Shown piece after piece: positions 53,791 through 62,381 of a stretch of 64,000 nt of DNA. The notes under the pieces are model-generated. The model was not told the origin of the DNA. It did not search any database and saw only the letters and a list, made by a program, of their open reading frames with translations. Positions within the stretch are counted from its first letter, which is position 1; every line of letters starts with the position of its first letter. The stretch spans positions 39,721 through 103,720 of the forward strand of contig DXEM01000004.1 of assembly GCA_019114985.1 (NCBI GenBank), written 5' to 3'. The position numbers and the translations under genes were made by a program. Origin of the DNA: Candidatus Anaerostipes excrementavium. Lineage in GTDB: Bacteria; Bacillota; Clostridia; Lachnospirales; Lachnospiraceae.

Positions 53791-53819
53791 ATTATAGAGA
53801 TATACTTTGTAGTTGTAAA
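53791..53819 (-). promoter_or_regulatory. Promoter of the ECF sigma gene
   Basis: TTTACA, 17 bases, perfect TATAAT on the minus strand, followed by an A-rich leader with a repeated AAAGTAC. Confidence 0.65.
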
Positions 53820-53870
53820 TAAGGGAAATAGAAAAAAACGTAACGACTTTTTCATATTTGTTACATATTC

Positions 53871-54857
53871 TTAAGGAGTAAACAGCAGCTCTTCCCATAT
53901 CATCTCGATATTCTCATCGGAATATTCTATTTCTTTTGAATATAAGACTGCCGTCCGAATCCAGGCATCTTTAAGCTGTTTCGTAATAAGACTCTTGGAA
54001 ACATAAAAAATGATCAGACAGCTTAAAACAGCAAATCTAATTTTCCCATAGATATCGTCATCTTCTTCTGCTGCCGTAAAATGCCGGAAAATAAAATAAA
54101 CAGACAACTGCTCCCAAAAAATCTCATTGGGAATATCTTCCCATTCTAAGGCTTTTGCTTGTCGAAGCATAGAGTGCCATCGGCTGTCCATAATCTCCAG
54201 TTCCTGATAAAATGACAGCCAAAATTCCATATCGCGGGCGAAAATCTGTTCTGCAGATTGACAGGAAATCTCCTCCTCAGAAAATTTATGTATAGGATGC
54301 CCCTGATTGATCGATTCCTGGACTTTTCTCCCATAGGACAACATACGATCCATGCGTTTTATGATTGAAATCTGCCTATTTTGCAGTATTTGAATCAATT
54401 GTTCTCTGACGGTTAAAAGAAAGCATACCCAATCATCCTGACATTCCGGACCGATTCCCGAAAAATGGACCGAATCTTTTCGGTTCAAAATCAGCCTTGC
54501 CGCTTCTTCACAGGCAATCCCAAGACCGGCTTCTTCTATTCCGCCGCAAACATGATAAAATCTTGGATGCTCTCTGCAAATATCGCACAGAGCATCCTCC
54601 CCCAGTTCTTTTTGAATATCACATAAGTTCTCTTGATTTAAGAACACACATCTTCGGTCTTTCTGGATACGAAAATGAGGCTGGCCGTTTGTATCGATTC
54701 CCGCTCTTAATCTTTCCCCCATGCTTCCTTCCATGTTCTGGTAACGCTTCAACGAGTCCGGATCAATATCAATTTCCCATCCAATACAGCAATTATCCTG
54801 ACATTCGGATGCAATACAAGAAAAATCCTTCCAATAATCTGGTCTTTGTCCTCTCAT
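53871..54857 (-). CDS. FliB-like flagellin lysine N-methylase family protein
   Basis: A 328-residue cysteine-rich protein. The N-terminal motif has cysteines at 14, 19, 23 and 24 (FSCIASECQDNCCIGWEID), and a second cluster follows as RRCVFLNQENLCDI and LCDICREHPRFYHVCGG, typical of the FliB/YkgJ-related family. Known FliB methylates flagellin lysines and is reported to need an iron-sulfur cluster. No flagellar gene is visible in this window, so the substrate here is open. It overlaps the DUF362 gene by 4 bases and is probably coupled to it. Confidence 0.82.
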   Translation of the reverse strand: MRGQRPDYWKDFSCIASECQDNCCIGWEIDIDPDSLKRYQNMEGSMGERLRAGIDTNGQPHFRIQKDRRCVFLNQENLCDIQKELGEDALCDICREHPRFYHVCGGIEEAGLGIACEEAARLILNRKDSVHFSGIGPECQDDWVCFLLTVREQLIQILQNRQISIIKRMDRMLSYGRKVQESINQGHPIHKFSEEEISCQSAEQIFARDMEFWLSFYQELEIMDSRWHSMLRQAKALEWEDIPNEIFWEQLSVYFIFRHFTAAEEDDDIYGKIRFAVLSCLIIFYVSKSLITKQLKDAWIRTAVLYSKEIEYSDENIEMIWEELLFTP

Positions 54858-55744
54858 GATTCATAATCCAAATCAACAATTTCGTATTCTCGGTTGCCAA
54901 GTCCTAATTCAGCAGCGGTTTCGATGGTATGAATTCCGTTCCTTGATTCGATTCGCTCAATCAGAGCCTCTTTGCCATCATCCGGTGATTGATAGACCGC
55001 ATCGACACAAGCCTGATCGATTGCCACCGGATCAAGAGAGGCAAAAATACCGATGTCAGCCATTTTCGGTTCTTCCGGATCGGAATCACAATCACAGTCA
55101 ACACTCAAACGATTCGCAACACTGATATAGATCATATTCCGCCTTCCCATATAATCCATAACCGCTTTGCAGGCGTCTGCCATAGACTCCAGGAACGCAT
55201 CATGATCTGCCGTAAACATATCATTCGGGTCATTCATTGGTTCTCCGGAACAGTGGATATGACCTTTTCCGTGGGCGGAAGCAACCCCGATCGCAACGTT
55301 CTTAAGCGCACCGCCAAAACCGCCCATAGCATGACCTTTGAAATGAGACAGTACAAGCATAGAATCGTAACGATTTAAATGACTTCCCACATAGTTGACT
55401 TCCAGCTGTTTCCCACAGGTAACCGGAAGCTCCATCTCTCCTTCTTCATCCATCAGATCACATGGAGCGATATCCATAAACCCATGTTCTTTGATCGTCT
55501 GCCAATGTTTTGCAGATGTGCTTCTGCGCCCGATATAAGCAGTATTGCACTCTACAATGGTTCCCTTCAGGTCATCTACCAGATCCTTGATCAAAGAAGG
55601 CTGAAGAAAATTATGCCCTCCCGGTTCCCCGGTTGAAATCTTTACTGCCACTTTTCCGCTCAAAGAGACACCAAGCGCATCATAGACTTTGATGAGACCC
55701 TCTGGATTGATTTCCCTGGTAAAGTAAACTTTTTCTTTTTTCAT
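54854..55744 (-). CDS. DUF362 domain protein
   Basis: A 296-residue protein of the DUF362 family: VAVKISTGEPGGHNFLQPSL (about 31-50), LSHFKGHAMGGFGGALKNVAIG (about 132-153) and LDPVAIDQACVDAVY near the end are typical. The ferredoxin-like domain found in many members is missing. A DCDCDSDPEEP segment may bind metal. Function is not known. Overlaps the downstream FliB-like gene (ATGA). Confidence 0.85.
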   Translation of the reverse strand: MKKEKVYFTREINPEGLIKVYDALGVSLSGKVAVKISTGEPGGHNFLQPSLIKDLVDDLKGTIVECNTAYIGRRSTSAKHWQTIKEHGFMDIAPCDLMDEEGEMELPVTCGKQLEVNYVGSHLNRYDSMLVLSHFKGHAMGGFGGALKNVAIGVASAHGKGHIHCSGEPMNDPNDMFTADHDAFLESMADACKAVMDYMGRRNMIYISVANRLSVDCDCDSDPEEPKMADIGIFASLDPVAIDQACVDAVYQSPDDGKEALIERIESRNGIHTIETAAELGLGNREYEIVDLDYES

Positions 55745-55763
55745 AGCCTATCTCCTTTTCTTT

Positions 55764-57875
55764 CTAAGATTCACGTCCGCTTTTTTTCTTCATCATCATC
55801 TCATAATATGTACCAAGACTGTTTTCTAAATGGATCTCTACCGTCCTCCGATCTTTTTTATCCAATGCCGCCATCAGCTGCTCCTTCTCCGCCAAAGCTC
55901 CGCTGATCTCACTCATAACTTCTTTGTACACCGTTGTTTTTGCCTTTGGAATCAGCATAACAATCGCTCCCTTTATGGTATTCGAATCTTCTATCACCGG
56001 TGTGTTTAGCGCAATATAACCAAATCTGCAGTGTTCGACGCCGCGGGTTTCACAGTGAAGAAACAAAATATCCATACTTGGGATTAAAGTGCTGGAGATG
56101 TTCTCACGTTTCATCAAATCCTCGGTGATGAAACGAGCGTTTTCATCATTTCTGGAAAACAGCTGTCCTGCACACTCGATCAAAGCCTTTTCTGACGGCA
56201 GCCGGGATTCGGATGAAATCTTAATATTATCCAGTACTTGAAGGATTTCTCTTCCGAGATCTACCATGTACTCAATGCCGTTTCGGCTGATTCGCCGGAC
56301 TGTTTTGACCGACCGAACCGGCTGATTGTTTTGAATCGAGCGATTCTTTCGAAGTTCTGCAAGTTTGTTGCGTATCATAATCTTGTCCGGAGCCATAACG
56401 ACAGAATTCACACACACATTCGGGAACGGCAGATCTAATTCTGAAGTGGAAATCACAAGGTCAATGCCTTCTTCCTCTAATATGGCCGGATCCAATTCTG
56501 CTGTCGACAAAACTTTGCTTACTCGGATTTCCGGGAATTCTTTTTGTATCTGCACAGACAGCATATGCGAAGTTCCGATTCCGTAAGGACATGCAATACA
56601 CACAAAAAACTTTTCATTCTCAGAAGTCTTTTTCTCTACCGCCGCACAAAAATACATTGCGATAAATCCGAGCTCTCCGCTGGGGATTTCTTCAATCTCC
56701 AATTCCCTTTTCAAGAAACCGCAGGCGGCTTGTGTGGCCTCAAAAATATTTTCATAAGATTGTTTGATGATCTCTAAATGCCCATTTTCGGAAAAAACTC
56801 CCATTTTCATCCGATTGATTGCAGGACGCATGTGATTGCATAGTCCGTCAATCAGAACCGGATCCCCCAAAAAGTCTGTATCCAAAAGCTGCTCCATATT
56901 CACTGCAATCTTGATGACAATCTGCCGAATCTTAAAGCTCTCTTCTTCGTACTTGCTCTCATTCTTATTCTTCCATATCTTCTCACTTAAAAGCTGCATG
57001 GAAATACAGTAGACTTCTCCTTCGGAAATCGGAAATCCAACGATCTGTCCAATCTTGCTGCCAATCCAGTTGGACACCTGACATTCCGGAAGATGCATAA
57101 TCGGCATCAAATCTTTGTCTCTTCCATTGATTGGATATCCGTCTTTTAGCCGTTTCACTGTCAAAAGAAGATACAGTGTAAAATGAAGTCTGGATTGTTC
57201 TGTATATTGAATATTCAAAACTCTCTGCGTTTCACTTACAACCACCGTCAGATCATCTAAAATATCTTTCACATTTTGAAAATATCGTGCGATTGGATGA
57301 AGATTGTCTTCTTCAAAGAACGTCTTAAAATCTTTGCCCTTTAAGAGTTTCTGAAATAAAACGGCTGCTGCCTGACGGTAATCCTCCTCTTTCCCATCCC
57401 AGCTGATGCCGATTCCCGGGCGGCGGTTCATAGACAGATTATAATGCTCCATCCAGTGTTCCAGGTCATCCAGATCGTTCGACAATGTACCATCGGAAAT
57501 GTGGAACATCGAAGTGAAGTAAAAATATTTCAGCGGCTCATTCTTCGTAAGAAGTTCCGATAAAATTCGGTCTTTGCGTTCTTCTTTTGTAAAAGCAGCC
57601 TTGCGGTGCTCCATCTGCACCAGTTCCTGCAAAAAATTTCTCGTTTCCTGATCCTCATCTACATACAGACCGATTCTCGGTTTCTTTACAAGATGAAAAT
57701 CATTTTCTTCAAACCAAGCATCGATCTTGGGCATCTCACGAAGGATCGTTCTGGAACTGAGATTTAATTTCTCGGATATGGTCTGAACGGTAATCGGATG
57801 ATCCGCAGTAAATTGAGCAAGTATTTTGATAATTTCCTTTTGTCTCTTCGTGAGTCCGGGTTTTTTTGATACCAT
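55764..57875 (-). CDS. BglG/MtlR-type PRD transcriptional regulator with EIIB and EIIA domains
   Basis: A 703-residue regulator controlled by the phosphotransferase system. An N-terminal helix-turn-helix (KRQKEIIKILAQFTADHPITVQTI), a Mga-like region, two PRD domains (about 190-400 with conserved histidines), an EIIB-like domain with CIACPYGIGTSHMLSVQI (about 422-439) and a C-terminal EIIA domain (about 555-700; FLHCETRGVEHCRFG contains the likely phospho-histidine). No PTS sugar transporter is adjacent, so the regulated genes must be elsewhere. Confidence 0.88.
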   Translation of the reverse strand: MVSKKPGLTKRQKEIIKILAQFTADHPITVQTISEKLNLSSRTILREMPKIDAWFEENDFHLVKKPRIGLYVDEDQETRNFLQELVQMEHRKAAFTKEERKDRILSELLTKNEPLKYFYFTSMFHISDGTLSNDLDDLEHWMEHYNLSMNRRPGIGISWDGKEEDYRQAAAVLFQKLLKGKDFKTFFEEDNLHPIARYFQNVKDILDDLTVVVSETQRVLNIQYTEQSRLHFTLYLLLTVKRLKDGYPINGRDKDLMPIMHLPECQVSNWIGSKIGQIVGFPISEGEVYCISMQLLSEKIWKNKNESKYEEESFKIRQIVIKIAVNMEQLLDTDFLGDPVLIDGLCNHMRPAINRMKMGVFSENGHLEIIKQSYENIFEATQAACGFLKRELEIEEIPSGELGFIAMYFCAAVEKKTSENEKFFVCIACPYGIGTSHMLSVQIQKEFPEIRVSKVLSTAELDPAILEEEGIDLVISTSELDLPFPNVCVNSVVMAPDKIMIRNKLAELRKNRSIQNNQPVRSVKTVRRISRNGIEYMVDLGREILQVLDNIKISSESRLPSEKALIECAGQLFSRNDENARFITEDLMKRENISSTLIPSMDILFLHCETRGVEHCRFGYIALNTPVIEDSNTIKGAIVMLIPKAKTTVYKEVMSEISGALAEKEQLMAALDKKDRRTVEIHLENSLGTYYEMMMKKKSGRES

Positions 57876-57956
57876 GTTGATCGTTCTCCTCTCTATTTAC
57901 TTACTATTATAAGATTGGATGAGGATTCACACAAGAAATTTCTGCATAGAATCAAA

Positions 57957-57999
57957 AGAAAAAACTGCAAGATATAGGAAGAATCCATCCATCTTGCAG
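57957..57999 (-). terminator. Intrinsic terminator of the VTT-domain gene
   Basis: CTGCAAGAT pairs with ATCTTGCAG (perfect 9-bp), with T6 following on the minus strand. Confidence 0.8.
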
Positions 58000-58023
58000 C
58001 AATCTCTCGCTTTCTATTGTTTT

Positions 58024-58593
58024 TTATCCAAGGAATCCGACTGCGCTGTAAAAAATTAAGGAAGCCGGTCTTCCAATCAGAAGAATCAAGGCAAATTTTA
58101 CAAGACGCATGTCCGTAAGTCCGGCAAGCATACACAGCACATCATCCGGAAATCCCGGAAGAATGATTGCTGCCGCAAACATAAAATCAAACTTTCTTCC
58201 GCTGTTTAGCTTCTCCATATACTTATCATAGACATCCTGTGAGACAAATCGTATCACAAAATTTTTCCCATATCTTCTTGCCAGATAGAAATTGATAAAA
58301 GAACCAATAATGATCCCCAAATAACTATAAAGGAAAGCCCAAAACGGTCCGAACATAAAAACGCCTGCCAGGCAGGTGACGCCGCCTGGAATCAACGGAA
58401 ATACCACCTGCGTAATCTGGAGCAGAATGAACAGCAGCGGCCCGAGCACCCCGGCTGTTCCAATCAACAACTGCAGCTCTTCTTTGCTTGTAAAAAGTCC
58501 TGACCATACTCCGTAGATGACAAAGACTGCCAACCCGACAAGGAAAAAAACGGTCGTTCCATTGGTAACATATTTCATCGTTTTGCTGTTCAT
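58024..58593 (-). CDS. VTT-domain (TVP38/TMEM64, DedA-like) membrane protein
   Basis: A 189-residue membrane protein with about five helices. The family core is visible as PGGVTCLAGVFMFGPFWAF and YLGIIIGSFINFYLARRYGKNF, then the ending PGFPDDVLCMLAGLTDMRL. Members act in lipid handling such as flipping of undecaprenyl phosphate or phospholipids. The start is set at 58593 because an upstream ATG (58629) falls inside the -10 TATAAT (58628-58633). GGTGG lies 4 bases before the chosen ATG. Confidence 0.82.
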   Translation of the reverse strand: MNSKTMKYVTNGTTVFFLVGLAVFVIYGVWSGLFTSKEELQLLIGTAGVLGPLLFILLQITQVVFPLIPGGVTCLAGVFMFGPFWAFLYSYLGIIIGSFINFYLARRYGKNFVIRFVSQDVYDKYMEKLNSGRKFDFMFAAAIILPGFPDDVLCMLAGLTDMRLVKFALILLIGRPASLIFYSAVGFLG

Positions 58594-58627
58594 CCTACCA
58601 CCATCCTTTGTATCTTTTTCTATCTCC

Positions 58628-58633
58628 ATTATA
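58628..58633 (-). promoter_or_regulatory. -10 element of the VTT-domain gene
   Basis: TATAAT on the minus strand; no standard -35 at 17 bases. The transcript would start in GGAGATAG, giving a leader of about 30 bases. Confidence 0.45.
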
Positions 58634-58694
58634 CCTGGCGTTTATGACAACCGCCATAAGGCTCTCTTACAAAAGTCTTACAATTGTGTAAGGA

Positions 58695-60806
58695 TTATAG
58701 TTTGATTTTTGACAACGCTTCCGCAAATGCGTTATTCACCGGTTCTTCGGCCTCTTTTTGCTGTTTCTTCAGGTAGCGTCTGACCTCTTTTTTGCTCATA
58801 GAATTCCCTTCTTTTTCCTTTCTTGCTTTAAATGCAGACAGCTTTTCTTTGTGGCCGCAGGAACATACGAATTTCTGGTTTTCTCCGTCTCCCACCAATT
58901 CCATTTTCTTATGGCAGACCGGACAACGGGCGTTGGTTGATCTGGAAACCGTCTTTTTGTAACCGCATTCACGATCCTGACAAACCAGCAGCTTTCCATG
59001 TTTTCCATTGACAGACAGGAGAAATTTCCCGCACTGCGGACATTTCTGCCGTGTCATATTGTCATGACGGAACTTTCCTTCGGAAGTTTTAATATCCTGA
59101 ATCAGTTCTTCGGTATAATTTTGGATCTCCTTCATGAATTTCCGGTCATTTTGTTTTCCTTTGGAGATGGCTGTCAGTTTACGTTCCCAATCAGCCGTAA
59201 GATCTGCTTTTTTCAAATCTTCCGGCACGAGATCAAGAAGCTGTTTTCCTTTGGAAGTAATCTTAATTTCATTGCCGTCTTTTTCCAACAAATAGCTTCG
59301 AAACAGCTTATCGATAATATCTGCTCTGGTGGCAACGGTTCCCAGTCCTTTTTTATCCATTTGATCAATTAGCGTACCTTCTGTATATCTTCCCGGAGCT
59401 TTCGTCTCCCCTTCTGTCATAACCGGATTTCCGCATGGATACTGTTTTCCTTCTTCCGGAAGTTCCGGAAGCTTTGTAATCAGGCCTTCTTCTTTCTCTT
59501 CTTCTGCATAAATCATTTTCCAGCCCGATTTTTTCTCTAAAACGGCTTTTGCCTGAAAATGCTCTCCTGCAATTTCTCCCAGGATCTGGATTTGATCATA
59601 GAGCGACGGCTCCATCAAAACGGCCAGAAATCGTCGGATGACCATATCATAGATTTTGCGTTCGTCTGAAGTCATCTCCATCAGAAGAACCGATTGTTCC
59701 GTTGGAATAATCGCATGATGATCCGATACTTTTTTATCATTGACAAAACGCCCATTTCCTTTGATATCTTTTCGGAGCAGGATCGCCGCGGCTTTCTTGT
59801 AAGGGCCGGCTGCGCTTGCTCTGATTCGGTCTTTGAGCGTATCGGTCATATCAGTGGTAAGATATCTGGAATCGGTTCTTGGATAGGTCAATACTTTATG
59901 ATGTTCATAAAGACTTTGCATTAGGTTTAATGTCTTTTTTGGAGAAAATCCATATTTTTTGCTGGCTTCTTTCTGAAGTGTTGTCAGGTCGTACAATTCC
60001 GGAGCATAGGATTTTTTCTCTTTTCGAAGGACTTTTTTGACCAGTAATTTTTGATTCTTAATTTTTTGACCGATTTCCTGAGCAGTTTCCTTCTTGAAAA
60101 TCCTTTGATTTCCATTGTTTCCTTCCCAGGTAAAATTCATTTGGAGAGCCGGGACTTTCCATCCAAAATATTTTTTAGGCTGGAACTTTCGAATCTCCTC
60201 TTCTCTTTCTGCAATCATAGCCAATGTCGGTGTCTGCACTCTGCCACAGGATAACTGGGCATTGTATTTACAAGTCAACGCTCTGGTAGCGTTGATACCA
60301 ACCAGCCAATCAGCTTCTGCCCTGGAACGAGCCGCCCGATAAAGATCTTCATAATCCTCTCCTTTGCGAAGATTTGAAAATCCATTTCGAATTGCCTGAT
60401 CTGTCACAGAGGAAATCCAGAGACGATAGAGAGGCTTTTTGTTTCCCGCCATTAAAAGAATCCACCGGGCGACCAACTCTCCCTCTCTCCCGGCATCGGT
60501 CGCGATAATCACACTCGAAATATCATCTCGATGAATCAGCTTTTTCACAGCCTGAAATTGACCTGAGGTCTTACGCAGTACCGAAAGCTTCCAATGTTTT
60601 GGCATCATCGGCAGCGTATCCATATTCCAGGTCTTATATTCTTTTCCATATTGCTCTGGGTCCGCCAAAGATACTAAATGACCCAAAGCCCATGTTACAA
60701 TATAGTCTTTTCCTTCGATATAACTTTTCGTCTTCTTCTGACATTTCAGAACACGGGCAATGTCTCTTGCCACAGAGGGCTTTTCTGCTAAAACCAGTTG
60801 TTTCAT
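58695..60806 (-). CDS. topB: DNA topoisomerase III
   Basis: Type IA topoisomerase that decatenates single-stranded DNA joints. The 703-residue protein has the TOPRIM start MKQLVLAEKPSVARDIARVL, acidic ATDAGREGEL (about 102-111), SCGRVQTPTLAMI (about 186-198), the active-site tyrosine in TYPRTDSRYL (about 308-317) and two C-terminal zinc ribbons (CPQCGKFLL...CQDRECGYK and CPVCHKKMEL...CSCGHKEK, about 584-650). The gene follows the small unknown gene at 60820 by 13 bases and AGGAAGGATG is the ribosome site. Confidence 0.95.
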   Translation of the reverse strand: MKQLVLAEKPSVARDIARVLKCQKKTKSYIEGKDYIVTWALGHLVSLADPEQYGKEYKTWNMDTLPMMPKHWKLSVLRKTSGQFQAVKKLIHRDDISSVIIATDAGREGELVARWILLMAGNKKPLYRLWISSVTDQAIRNGFSNLRKGEDYEDLYRAARSRAEADWLVGINATRALTCKYNAQLSCGRVQTPTLAMIAEREEEIRKFQPKKYFGWKVPALQMNFTWEGNNGNQRIFKKETAQEIGQKIKNQKLLVKKVLRKEKKSYAPELYDLTTLQKEASKKYGFSPKKTLNLMQSLYEHHKVLTYPRTDSRYLTTDMTDTLKDRIRASAAGPYKKAAAILLRKDIKGNGRFVNDKKVSDHHAIIPTEQSVLLMEMTSDERKIYDMVIRRFLAVLMEPSLYDQIQILGEIAGEHFQAKAVLEKKSGWKMIYAEEEKEEGLITKLPELPEEGKQYPCGNPVMTEGETKAPGRYTEGTLIDQMDKKGLGTVATRADIIDKLFRSYLLEKDGNEIKITSKGKQLLDLVPEDLKKADLTADWERKLTAISKGKQNDRKFMKEIQNYTEELIQDIKTSEGKFRHDNMTRQKCPQCGKFLLSVNGKHGKLLVCQDRECGYKKTVSRSTNARCPVCHKKMELVGDGENQKFVCSCGHKEKLSAFKARKEKEGNSMSKKEVRRYLKKQQKEAEEPVNNAFAEALSKIKL

Positions 60807-60819
60807 GATCGCATCCTTC

Positions 60820-61080
60820 CTAGTTTGATTCTTTTCTTATATCATCAATGGTATCAAATGGGATTCCCTCATTCTCCCCATTGTCTTTGTGCATAAATAA
60901 AACATCATCTTCTTCTGTATATCTGGCAAATTCAATCTGCAGGAAAATGCCTTTTCTTTCTTGCCCATCCAGTGTCTTAACCAGGATACGGTCATTCTGA
61001 GAGAGAAATATAACTTCTTTGTTTCCGTCTTGATCTTCTTTTTCCAGGCGTACGCCCGGAAGTACACTTGTAAATTCCAT
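60820..61080 (-). CDS. Small conserved-looking protein upstream of topB
   Basis: An 86-residue acidic protein that I do not recognise: MEFTSVLPGVRLEKEDQDG, VIFLSQNDRILVKTLDGQ, then a region of beta-type residues and an acidic end (IPFDTIDDIRKESN). It looks like a small beta-barrel domain. The start at 61080 has AAAAGGAGAATATTT before it; longer reading frames upstream lack this. Same strand and 13 bases from topB, so probably one operon. Confidence 0.65.
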   Translation of the reverse strand: MEFTSVLPGVRLEKEDQDGNKEVIFLSQNDRILVKTLDGQERKGIFLQIEFARYTEEDDVLFMHKDNGENEGIPFDTIDDIRKESN

Positions 61081-61245
61081 AAATATTCTCCTTTTATTTT
61101 CCATATCTTCGGCGGAGAAAATTCCTCGCCGTTCCTTTTTATTATATATGAATTTCGACAAGAAAGATATCCATTTTTCTTATCTTACATTCATCTTACA
61201 TCTATCGAACACTTTCGCCACAAAGCGCAAAAAAACGACGCCCGA

Positions 61246-61254
61246 TGCTATAAT
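61246..61254 (+). promoter_or_regulatory. Extended -10 promoter of the VanZ-RDD gene
   Basis: TGCTATAAT, 24 bases upstream of the ATG at 61278; no clear -35. Confidence 0.5.
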
Positions 61255-61277
61255 GTCCTTGAAAGGAAGTGATTTTT

Positions 61278-62381
61278 ATGATGCTTTATCTTGACATTAT
61301 AAAACAGGCGTTTTTGTTTTTTCCGATCCTGGCCCTTCTGATTGCAGCGCCGTATACCATCTATAATTACCATAAATATGGCTCTGTCCTAAGTTTAAGG
61401 ATCATCATCGTATATTCTTTTATTCTGTACCTGCTGTGTGCCTATTTCCTTGTCATCCTGCCGCTTCCCTCCAGACAAGAAGTGGCCTTGCTCACAGGGC
61501 CGAGAGCGCAATTGATTCCATTTCATTTTATATCCGATATTTTCAAAGAAGCTCATCCAAAACATATACTTCGTTATATCAATAACCCCGCTTTGTTTCA
61601 ATTCTTGTTTAATATTGTTATGACAATTCCTTTTGGAATGTATCTGCGGTATTATTTTCGTTGTTCCTTGAAAAAAACATGGATCGCATCATTTCTTTTA
61701 TCTTTGTTTTTTGAACTTACACAGCTTACCGGATTATACTTTTATTATCCGAGATGCTATCGATTGTTTGATCTTGATGATCTTATGGCAAATACTCTGG
61801 GCGGATTCCTCGGCTATCATTTTGTGTCACCGTTTTTCCGAGTCCTGCCTTCCAGAGAACAGATTGATACGATTAGTTTTCGCCGGGGCATGGAAGTTTC
61901 TCTTGCCAGAAGACTGACTGCGATCTGCCTTGATTTCCTGGCAGCCATGTTTTTCGGCGGCGCTGCCGGAATATTATGCAGAATCATTTTCAGCCCTGTC
62001 CCTCGCATTCAAACGGTCGTTTTTCTCGCTTATTTCATCGTTTCTCCCATCCTGTTTGATGGTCAGACATTAGGAAAACATTTGACCGGTACCAAAATTG
62101 TGACCGCCGACCGAAAAACAGCATCCTGGCAGCAATATTTGATCCGATATACCGCCATATTTCTTGCTTTCTTTCTTCTTCCGCAGCTTTGTTATAAATT
62201 ATTAAAATTTTGTATCGTACATCAGACAATGGCGGAATATGGGACGCTGTTTCTTTCCGGACTATTTGCACTTGGATATGTCTCTTATTTTATCTTTGCC
62301 GGCATCATGATGGCGCTGCACAAACCATTGTTCTATGAAAAAATATCCAGGACCAGGATCATTAGTACCATTCGTTCCTAA
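61278..62381 (+). CDS. VanZ-like / RDD family fusion membrane protein
   Basis: A 367-residue membrane protein. The N-terminal VanZ-like half (about 5-185) shows ALLTGPRAQLIPF, FNIVMTIPFGMYLRYYFR, LSLFFELTQLTGLY and FDLDDLMANTLGGFLGY; the C-terminal RDD half (about 205-360) has ARRLTAICLDFLAAMFFGGA and DGQTLGKHLTGTKIVT. Eight to ten helices in all. VanZ-type proteins can give low-level glycopeptide tolerance, but most have no proven role. ATG 61278 is preferred over GTG 61269 for its spacing from GAAAGGAAG. Confidence 0.87.
   Translation: MMLYLDIIKQAFLFFPILALLIAAPYTIYNYHKYGSVLSLRIIIVYSFILYLLCAYFLVILPLPSRQEVALLTGPRAQLIPFHFISDIFKEAHPKHILRYINNPALFQFLFNIVMTIPFGMYLRYYFRCSLKKTWIASFLLSLFFELTQLTGLYFYYPRCYRLFDLDDLMANTLGGFLGYHFVSPFFRVLPSREQIDTISFRRGMEVSLARRLTAICLDFLAAMFFGGAAGILCRIIFSPVPRIQTVVFLAYFIVSPILFDGQTLGKHLTGTKIVTADRKTASWQQYLIRYTAIFLAFFLLPQLCYKLLKFCIVHQTMAEYGTLFLSGLFALGYVSYFIFAGIMMALHKPLFYEKISRTRIISTIRS

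Noticed and set aside
57893..58135. An 80-codon leftward frame between the PRD regulator and the VTT gene
   Set aside because: It overlaps the end of the VTT gene in another frame and runs through its terminator.
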